From Planctomycetaceae bacterium (GTDB lineage: Bacteria; Planctomycetota; Planctomycetia; Pirellulales; Thermoguttaceae), in NCBI GenBank assembly GCA_015062085.1, contig SUVI01000130.1, positions 1 to 11,587 of the forward strand: 11,587 nt of DNA, in the 5' to 3' direction. The position numbers and the translations under genes were made by a program. The notes under the pieces are model-generated. The model had not been told where the DNA came from, did no database searches, and saw only the letters and a program-made list of their open reading frames with translations. Each line of letters starts with the position of its first letter. The first letter of the stretch is position 1. This document shows, one piece after another, positions 7,201 to 11,587 of the stretch.

Positions 7201-7948
7201 CCAAGACGCCTTTTCTGCGCCGCAGCCGGCTCCGGAACCGTGTGTTCCCTGCGACATTTACTTTGCAGTCCACGAGACATCGCTCCAGAACATGACCTCC
7301 GGATTTTTCCGCGGCGTCCTGATGAACGAACGCGCAGGCAAACAGCTTCTCGCAAGTATGCCGGAATGGATGCCCTTGGAGCAGGAATCGGCAAACGCTA
7401 CGGAACGCGCGGCCAAACACAAGCCGCAATGGAGCATTCTGTTCTCGCAGAACTGGCCGATGAAAGTGTCTTTGCATGACGGAAAGATCCAGCTATCGCT
7501 CCATTGCAGCAAACTGACGCATGAAAATAAAACGTATCCGCCGCTGGACATTTCGGTCACGTACGCGATCGAAGCCCGAAACGGAATGTTCATGCTGGTC
7601 CGTCAGGGGAATGTGGAGATCCTGCCGTCCGATTTCGATCCGACCGTCAAAAAACGCCTTCCCGCAAGCATCGTGAGCCTGCGCCGAGTCATGGGGAAGC
7701 GTCTTCAGGAACTTTTCAAAGAGGAAGTAGAACTTAAAGAAGTTCCGGTACTGAAAAACGCAAACGCGGCTGCAAACGGAACTGCAGAAGCTGCCGATGC
7801 CGCATCTGCCGGTTTCTCAAAACTCCGGATCCGTCCCATTTTCGTCAAGGCAGAGAACGGCTGGTTCCAAATGGGGCTGAATTTCAATGAACCAGGCAGT
7901 GAGTGCCCGCAAAATACAGCCGCGCAGGACGCAGTTCCGGCCAACTGA
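4250..7948 (+). CDS. Very large secreted planctomycete protein with acidic tandem-repeat region
   Basis: The ATG at 4250 follows GGAG (4240-4243) at six bases. Residues 7-25 are a hydrophobic signal peptide or anchor ending in an Ala-rich stretch (SLGAAAAYQ). Residues 26-158 look helical. Residues 159 to about 600 are low-complexity and acidic, with three clean tandem arrays: NAELQ x5 (162-186), (V/D)LA(D/A)AE x10 (230-289) and LD(T/A)E x8 (378-409). Scattered NAE motifs between and after them look like worn copies. From about 600 to the end the protein is ordinary globular sequence. The segments QGTIRGKSLFSGNLTVAP, TRTYAGPAI and, near the end, EILPSDFDPTVKKRLPAS resemble a large secreted family I know only from planctomycetes and which has no assigned function. 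A CVPC pair lies near residue 997. No catalytic motif is recognised; a cell-surface or periplasmic structural role is a guess. The gene is monocistronic and ends at a shared bidirectional terminator. Confidence 0.8.
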   Translation: MFKTKTAAWGSAFFLLATSLGAAAAYQEYQKHGETEAALRSIVQQDIDRVEKLMAYPDAGMNAWGEYLNISEMRMALNSSDPDTCRSLDRSIVTCNFAYGVESKPELTALRDSLTALRKWQQSSILETFCRGTTAPEALIADRAIHPVPERTELLLAANTKNAELQNAELQNAELQNAELQNAELQNAVAQNDPSQDAEGQDTQDLNALASTDAPEDLEDRPNGAGEAKVLADAEDLADAEVLAAAEDLADAEVLAAAEDLAAAEDLAAAEDLAAAEDLADAEDLADAEAPDETETVSPLLALGTDGIEEGMDDGPNDPSGKNCDSSRIASPLHDLIEDQKQTFASAEDPLDAELLPMPETPILTAEMEDDAERNAPLDTELDTELDTELDTELDTELDTELDAELDAELLLPVSHPELADQVPPAVKAEDAIAENSAENAELESQRVDIAWVARETPGNELTVPELPMDSETPASACRENQTVEIPSAAFSNAGTPVSREKTQELETNIPDLHEDALAIQNAEAKAAAQNGSAIAEPSSLQNAETSGSAVETMAADDLHAENAEDESLLALPKTSIQLETKLAQYSLSLKDPQPLDELTLSGDFTQDARLLYAAWCSAEYEPPKPEDLETAYVKVRAAANRVERLFAKTPAAKRQLWKQLLHWDALQLEKEADHTALLEVFHRLSSGVYGLELEYFADLRNAIEHYLAVEAQLHSPAYAEKLFENARDRMRKLLALASMEPVSEIQCAVTDLTRWLEKMGQAKQYVCCTRALWSQPNIVAHVSHTVFERYGSRFIEMEDEIRNQIPQGTIRGKSLFSGNLTVAPVLNPEQIEIGIVLDGSSDSKTRTYAGPAIISSRAKSRIFVAKNILMDENGLDSTPAKVQIRTNSRIEGVQDIHNRLLIENFVTRRAFAKKDETERQAVAENIVKLRQRFDSSIDAILNEWNSRYEEVLFRHLAPRGIRMEETHMWSDDTGVHARMHLLDQDAFSAPQPAPEPCVPCDIYFAVHETSLQNMTSGFFRGVLMNERAGKQLLASMPEWMPLEQESANATERAAKHKPQWSILFSQNWPMKVSLHDGKIQLSLHCSKLTHENKTYPPLDISVTYAIEARNGMFMLVRQGNVEILPSDFDPTVKKRLPASIVSLRRVMGKRLQELFKEEVELKEVPVLKNANAAANGTAEAADAASAGFSKLRIRPIFVKAENGWFQMGLNFNEPGSECPQNTAAQDAVPAN
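4733..4807 (+). repeat. 15-bp minisatellite, five identical copies (NAELQ)
   Basis: Five head-to-tail copies of AACGCTGAACTCCAG show no base differences, including at silent positions. They encode NAELQ x5 (residues 162-186 of the large secreted protein). Identity at synonymous sites points to recent copying by slippage or unequal exchange. Gain or loss of units keeps the frame. Confidence 0.95.
4937..5116 (+). repeat. 18-bp minisatellite, ten copies ((V/D)LA(D/A)AE)
   Basis: Ten 18-bp units of the form (GTT or GAC)CTTGCAG(A or C)CGCCGAA encode residues 230-289. Units vary only at the first codon (V or D) and the fourth codon (D or A). The first six alternate V, D, V, D, V, D, giving a 36-bp higher-order period, and the last four all begin with D. 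This order suggests dimer expansion followed by monomer expansion. Confidence 0.95.
5381..5476 (+). repeat. 12-bp minisatellite, eight copies (LDTE/LDAE)
   Basis: Six identical units of CTGGATACTGAG are followed by two of CTGGATGCCGAG, encoding LDTE x6 and LDAE x2 (residues 378-409). This is the third unrelated in-frame array in the same gene, within 750 bp of the first. Confidence 0.95.
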
Positions 7949-7978
7949 ACCCAAACGGCAGTGGACACAGGTCACTAA

Positions 7979-8015
7979 AAAAAGGCTCCTTTTCTGAAAG
8001 ATCGGGAGCCTTTTT
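7979..8015. terminator. Bidirectional intrinsic terminator between the large gene and mutY
   Basis: AAAAAGGCTCC (7979-7989) pairs with GGAGCCTTTTT (8005-8015) around a 15-base loop. The GC part of the stem is 6 bp, flanked by A and T runs on the outside, so it can work on both strands. It lies 30 bp after the stop of the large plus-strand gene and 9 bp after the stop of the minus-strand mutY, and serves both. Confidence 0.85.
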
Positions 8016-8024
8016 CCGTGGATC

Positions 8025-9167
8025 CTAAAGCAGCTCCGCGATCTTTCGTCCCGTGGAGCAGAGCGGAAAGCGGTCAAGTTCACTTTCCCGCACCCATCGG
8101 ATCTCCCCTCCGGCAGGCGTTCTTTCCAAGAGCGTCTTTTCGGCTTTTTCGGCAAGTTCTCCGGCTCGAAATGTCCGCAGGCGGATCCGGTATCGGGTGA
8201 CGGCATGACGAAACGTTTGGAGTTCCTCTTCGACTTGGATCTCCAATCCGGTCGTACGCCGCACGAAATCAGCAAGTTCCTGACAGATCGTCTCCGAATG
8301 AAGCTGCGTACGCGGAAGATCCCACAGGCCGGCCCACCATTCTCCTTCGACGTACCGAAGAAGAAGGACTTCTCGTTCCTCTTCACCGTTCCGCTTCCGA
8401 AAAATGAGGACTGCTGCTTCGTCACGATTTTCGTAACGCATTTTCTTTCCAGAGACCGGGAGCTCTGCCGTACGCCCCATCCGCAGAGCCTCGCATTCCC
8501 GGGCAAGCGGACACGCGGAACAGTTTGGAGCCTGCGGCGTACAGACGAGACTTCCAAGATCCATGAGAGCCGTGTTCAGCGTGCAGGGACTCACGGACGA
8601 AGGTTTTTCGGAGACCCAAGGTTTTTCGGAGACCCAAGATTTTTCGGAGATCCACTCCTCAGCCGTTCCCCAAAGGATCTTTTGAGCTGGAGCGGCCGAA
8701 ACGGGGAGCTCCAGTCCATTCAGCCGCGCAAACAGTCTCTGCGTGTTGGCTTCCAGGATCGGAAAGCGTTTCTCGAGCGCAAACGAAAGGATCGCGCCTG
8801 CCGTATACCGTCCAATTCCGGGAAGCGCCAGGATCTCTTCAAAAGTTTCCGGAAACGCTCCGTTTCTTTCTTCCGCGACCTTTTTTGCTGCCGCATGCAT
8901 CTGCCTCGCCCGGCGATAGTATCCCAGTCCCTCCCAGTGACGCAGAACGGTCTCCTCCTCCGCCTCCGCAAGTGCGCAAACATCCGGAAAAGCCGACAGG
9001 AACCGAGAAAAGTACGCTAGGACCGTCTTGACCTGCGTCTGCTGGAGCATGATCTCGCTGACCCAGACCCGATACGGAGTCCGCTCCTGCCGCCACGGCA
9101 ATTCATGACGTCCATTTTCCTGAAACCATGCGAGAAGGCGTTCCACGGAATCACGGGAAACATTCAT
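8025..9167 (-). CDS. mutY: A/G-specific adenine DNA glycosylase MutY
   Basis: MutY removes adenine mispaired with 8-oxoguanine, starting base-excision repair. The 380-residue protein has the full layout: ELPWR (22-26), SEIMLQQTQV with catalytic Glu38, GLGYYRRAR (80-88), helix-hairpin-helix LPGIGRYTAGAI (115-126), a 4Fe-4S cluster with Cys209, 216, 219 and 225 in C-x6-C-x2-C-x5-C spacing, and a C-terminal NUDIX-like 8-oxoG recognition domain (about 245-380). Two oddities stand out. The aspartate of the LDGNVKR motif is Glu139 (PILEANTQR), a variant I believe is found in planctomycetes. A SEK(P/S)WV repeat insert lies at about 172-190, between the catalytic domain and the cluster. ATG 9167 is preceded by AAAGGAG (9179-9185), 11 bases away. 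It lies 74 bp downstream of the GHL10-type gene with no terminator between them, so co-transcription is likely. Confidence 0.93.
   Translation of the reverse strand: MNVSRDSVERLLAWFQENGRHELPWRQERTPYRVWVSEIMLQQTQVKTVLAYFSRFLSAFPDVCALAEAEEETVLRHWEGLGYYRRARQMHAAAKKVAEERNGAFPETFEEILALPGIGRYTAGAILSFALEKRFPILEANTQRLFARLNGLELPVSAAPAQKILWGTAEEWISEKSWVSEKPWVSEKPSSVSPCTLNTALMDLGSLVCTPQAPNCSACPLARECEALRMGRTAELPVSGKKMRYENRDEAAVLIFRKRNGEEEREVLLLRYVEGEWWAGLWDLPRTQLHSETICQELADFVRRTTGLEIQVEEELQTFRHAVTRYRIRLRTFRAGELAEKAEKTLLERTPAGGEIRWVRESELDRFPLCSTGRKIAELL
8602..8655 (-). repeat. 18-bp tandem repeat inside mutY, three copies
   Basis: Plus-strand units 8602-8619 and 8620-8637 are identical, and 8638-8655 differs at a few bases. 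They encode the SEK(P/S)WV repeats at about residues 172-190 of MutY. Typical MutY proteins lack this segment, and it sits in the linker between the catalytic domain and the 4Fe-4S cluster. Confidence 0.9.
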
Positions 9168-9241
9168 GCACGCACTGTCTCCTTTCTGCGAAAATCTCCA
9201 AATCCTGCAAACGGTTCTCCTGACTGCACTTCACACCGCGC

Positions 9242-11335
9242 TTACTTTTCTTTCGTCAGCGGAGGAAGGATCCGTCCGGCGGCACGTTCGCTCAGATCGA
9301 AGATGGTGAAGCCTTTCGCTCCCGCCCGGTCCGCACGGTAAAGCTGCTCAAACGTTTCTTCCGGCCGGAGTTTCCACTCGCCGACGCCGAAATAGAGCGG
9401 AAATCCTTCCGGTACCACTTTCATCTGCTGCCGACAGAGATTTTCAAACGTTTCGGCATCCAGCGTGTAGTTCATCGGGCAAAGGAAATCGACGCAGCCT
9501 TCCCGTGCCCAAAGTCCCCAATCCTGTCCGACTGAGTAGATCGTGCCGGGATACCCCTGAAAAACGGCTGCCGAGAGCTTCACGTCCGGATGTTCGGCCC
9601 GCATCCGTTTACTGACCGACTTCACGATGTGCGTGATCTGATCGGCGCGCCACTGGTAAAATTCCTCTTTACGCTCACCGGAAAGAACGTCTTTCGGCCA
9701 GTTTTCGACTTTTCGGCCGCTTTTTTTCTCAAAACGCTCCCGGCAGCCGTCACACCAGCACCCGCTGTCGTAGCGAATGTAGTCGAAGTGCACGCCGTCC
9801 ACATCGTATTTCTCCGGAATTTCCAGCATAGAACCGACTTCCAGCTCGATATTTGCCGGATGCGATGGACAGAGCCACGGAATTTCCTCACCGGCCCGAT
9901 TGACCTGCAGACGCCCTTCCGTTCGGAATTTCTCAAGCCGTTCGGGAGTCACGTGGTGTTTTGCGTTGAAACAGACGCGCCAAACGTGCACTTCGAGCCC
10001 TTCCGCATGACACGCTTCCACGCACTGCGCCATTTGGTCGCCGTACTTTTCAAACGTGGGACCGGTCGGAGTCCATTGGCTCGGGTAATGCGCCTCGCCG
10101 ACCCATAGCATATTCGGAATGACTGCCGTGAATCCAGCCGCTCGGAGTTCTTTGGCCGTCCGTTTCCAGTCGCCCGGATACGCGCCAAGCCCGCTATGAT
10201 TCCACCAGGCACGGAATTTCATCGAGTGGTCCGCATCGAAATTCGCGACACTTTCACGAAGATTTTTCTCGTGCGTTTCCCGGCAGAAGCGGATCCCTGC
10301 GATCAGATCCTTCTGAAAATGCGCTTTGGCCTCACTGACGATCTCCTGCTCATTGGCGGCTTTCGTACCGAACAGCGTGACAGCTTGGCACAGCGCTGCG
10401 TTTTCCAGCTTTTTGCGAAGCGGGGCGGAATTCGCGAGTTCACGAAGAAACGCCTCCGGATCCATTGGCATTTTCCGCAGGTCGCGATCCAGCAAGATCA
10501 GGACCGTTCCGTTTTCTTCCGCCCACTTTTCCAGAAACGCCCGCGTCTCCGGTTTCAGGTGCATGGTGTGGTTCACGATGAGCGCGAGGCGCTTTTCGAG
10601 CAGTTTTTTCCACGTTTCTTCATCGGCCTCTTTCGGCATGGTGAGCTGATCCGCGGAAATTTCCATCGGCACGAGCGCTTCATCGTTCAAAAGCCGCGCA
10701 TTATTTTTCCCGATCCAGAGTTCCACTCCTTCTGAATTCAGCACGGACACAAAAAGGATCGGTTCCATGACTCCCGCGAGCGAAGAGAAAATGACGTCGC
10801 TCTCTTCCGTTCCGATCCGCCAGAACGAAAGGCGGACCGTTTGGATGCGCTCCCACCCTTCCGGCTCGCCTTCTGTGCGGAAATCGCTTTTTCGGAAAGT
10901 CAATTTCCCATTCTTTCCCAGAACGCCGGCGGAACACGAGTACCACCCCTTCCCGCTGCGGAAATAGAGCGATGCCGAAGAAAACGCTTTCGTGTTAGAG
11001 ACCGCGGTTTCCAGCTCAAAATGGTTCCACTGCGTCAGATCCAGTTCCACATTGGCGTCGATCGAAACACGCTCTGCCATGGGAAACTCTTTAAAATTCG
11101 TTGAAACGCGCAGTCCTTCCGGAATGTAGACCAGCGGCATTTGACCATGGCTGACGTCCTGCCATTTCAAAGTACCCTCTTTAAAATCACTGATGAGAAG
11201 CCGCGAGCCGTCCGTCGCCGCGTACACTTTTTCCGCATGAACGGAAAATGGCGACCTGATTCCGACGAACACCAGCAGTGTCAGAAAGAAAAAGGTCCAA
11301 ACCGGAAAACAAAGAGATTTTTCAGTCTTTCTCAT
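9242..11335 (-). CDS. Secreted GHL10-type (glycosyl hydrolase-like 10, DUF187) protein with N-terminal accessory domains
   Basis: This 697-residue protein begins with a signal peptide (1-34, hydrophobic core 13-25, likely cut after SVHA). Residues about 40-215 look like a beta-sandwich accessory domain. Residues 245-330 look alpha/beta (ALIVNHTMHLKPETRAFLEK, TVLILLD), possibly ThuA- or beta-galactosidase-trimerisation-like. Residues 371-690 form a TIM-barrel-like domain of the GHL10 family: KFRAWWNHSG, FTAVIPNMLW, GLEVHVWRVCFN, WLCPSHP, VDGVHFDYIRYD (512-523), and PMNY (620-623). Asp513 and Asp518 are candidate active-site acids. The substrate is unknown; family members are linked to polysaccharide or peptidoglycan breakdown. 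A CWCDGC cluster (526-531) follows the DYIRYD motif, as in planctomycete relatives. ATG 11335 has AGGAG at 11344-11348, eight bases upstream, and a strong promoter at 11393-11421. It is probably the first gene of a two-gene unit with mutY. Confidence 0.85.
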   Translation of the reverse strand: MRKTEKSLCFPVWTFFFLTLLVFVGIRSPFSVHAEKVYAATDGSRLLISDFKEGTLKWQDVSHGQMPLVYIPEGLRVSTNFKEFPMAERVSIDANVELDLTQWNHFELETAVSNTKAFSSASLYFRSGKGWYSCSAGVLGKNGKLTFRKSDFRTEGEPEGWERIQTVRLSFWRIGTEESDVIFSSLAGVMEPILFVSVLNSEGVELWIGKNNARLLNDEALVPMEISADQLTMPKEADEETWKKLLEKRLALIVNHTMHLKPETRAFLEKWAEENGTVLILLDRDLRKMPMDPEAFLRELANSAPLRKKLENAALCQAVTLFGTKAANEQEIVSEAKAHFQKDLIAGIRFCRETHEKNLRESVANFDADHSMKFRAWWNHSGLGAYPGDWKRTAKELRAAGFTAVIPNMLWVGEAHYPSQWTPTGPTFEKYGDQMAQCVEACHAEGLEVHVWRVCFNAKHHVTPERLEKFRTEGRLQVNRAGEEIPWLCPSHPANIELEVGSMLEIPEKYDVDGVHFDYIRYDSGCWCDGCRERFEKKSGRKVENWPKDVLSGERKEEFYQWRADQITHIVKSVSKRMRAEHPDVKLSAAVFQGYPGTIYSVGQDWGLWAREGCVDFLCPMNYTLDAETFENLCRQQMKVVPEGFPLYFGVGEWKLRPEETFEQLYRADRAGAKGFTIFDLSERAAGRILPPLTKEK

Positions 11336-11392
11336 TTTTTCATCTCCTGAAAATGGCGGGGGATGGGAAGGGGCTCCCCAATCGTTTTCTCC

Positions 11393-11421
11393 ATTAAATG
11401 GTGAAATGCGTAAAAAGTCAA
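11393..11421 (-). promoter_or_regulatory. Sigma70-type promoter for the GHL10-mutY unit
   Basis: On the minus strand, -35 box TTGACT (11416-11421) and -10 box TTTAAT (11393-11398) are 17 bp apart. The predicted start near 11386 gives a leader of about 50 bases before ATG 11335. The A-rich tract at 11436-11459 begins 14 bp upstream of the -35 box. Confidence 0.65.
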
Positions 11422-11435
11422 GGGGAGCAACCCAT

Positions 11436-11459
11436 AAAAAAAAGAAAAAAACAAAAAAA
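11436..11459. promoter_or_regulatory. A-tract cluster (A8-G-A7-C-A7), possible UP element
   Basis: Three A-runs of 8, 7 and 7 bases are separated by single G and C bases. Seen from the minus-strand promoter they are T-tracts starting 14 bp upstream of the -35 box. They may bend DNA or aid polymerase binding, and could also act as a T-run for transcription arriving from the right. Confidence 0.4.
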
Positions 11460-11490
11460 GCAGTTTAAAAAGTTCTTGAAGAGGGAGTCT

Positions 11491-11524
11491 GAGGGAGGAA
11501 CAACTTTCAAGATGTTCCTTCCTC
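11491..11524. repeat. Inverted repeat, 12-bp arms, upstream of the GHL10 promoter
   Basis: GAGGGAGGAACA (11491-11502) and TGTTCCTTCCTC (11513-11524) pair over 12 bp with one G-U, around a 10-base loop. No T-run follows directly on either strand. To its right (11527-11587) the DNA turns GC-rich. A minus-strand frame there ends with TGA at 11523-11525, inside the right arm, which may be the end of an upstream gene. Too little is in the window to call that gene. Confidence 0.6.
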
Positions 11525-11587
11525 ACGGCCGCGGCGACATGACGGGCAGCCAGTTTGGGAGGCGGCGCGTCTCGCGTTGCTTTTGGG

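Noticed and set aside
11332..11343. Three-codon reading frame ATG-AAA-AAA-TGA overlapping the GHL10 start
   Set aside because: Its ATG directly abuts the AGGAG site with no spacing, so initiation there is unlikely. The eight-base spacing fits ATG 11335.
11332..11526. 64-residue minus-strand frame with a Phe/Leu-rich hydrophobic stretch, ending in ATGA overlap with the GHL10 gene
   Set aside because: The hydrophobic residues come from the T-tracts (A-runs on the plus strand). Its start is a GTG inside an inverted repeat, and the GHL10 promoter lies inside it. A real small membrane protein is not excluded but not supported.

Overview
The window looks like a chromosomal stretch of a planctomycete (Planctomycetota, possibly a host- or gut-associated lineage). 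I infer this from several protein types rather than from any marker gene: the tail of a Gfo/Idh/MocA oxidoreductase, a secreted HEAT/TPR protein, a very large secreted protein with a C-terminal half of a type I know from planctomycetes, a GHL10-type secreted glycoside hydrolase-like protein, and a MutY with the LEANT variant of its active-site loop. Base composition looks moderate, with GGATCC strikingly frequent outside the large gene.

Layout. 1-401: 3' end of a sugar-dehydrogenase-like oxidoreductase (+), followed by a small 14-bp tandem repeat and a strong intrinsic terminator. 601-629: a near-consensus sigma70-type promoter that drives a secreted HEAT/TPR protein (+, to 2592). This gene runs convergently into a minus-strand gene (2682-3722) for an 8-amino-7-oxononanoate-synthase-like protein. 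That protein has lost the PLP-binding lysine and neighbouring cofactor residues, so it is most likely a pseudoenzyme. A 527-bp gene-free region (3723-4249) holds its promoter and an A7T7 tract. A 1232-residue secreted protein (4250-7948, +) carries three separate in-frame minisatellites of 15, 18 and 12 bp. It ends at a bidirectional terminator shared with mutY (8025-9167, -). mutY lies 74 bp downstream of the GHL10-type gene (9242-11335, -), with no visible terminator between them, so they are probably co-transcribed from a clear promoter at 11393-11421. The last 250 bp hold that promoter, an A-rich tract and a 12-bp-arm inverted repeat.

How the genes relate. The genes do not form one obvious pathway. 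Three of the six encode proteins with N-terminal export signals, and two (the oxidoreductase and the GHL10 protein) fit carbohydrate use. The most notable features are the lysine-less aminotransferase-fold protein, the clustering of clean short tandem repeats at five places (four of them inside genes and all in frame), and a recurring promoter design in which an A/T tract sits exactly 14 bp upstream of the -35 box. All calls come from reading the sequence by eye, without database searches.
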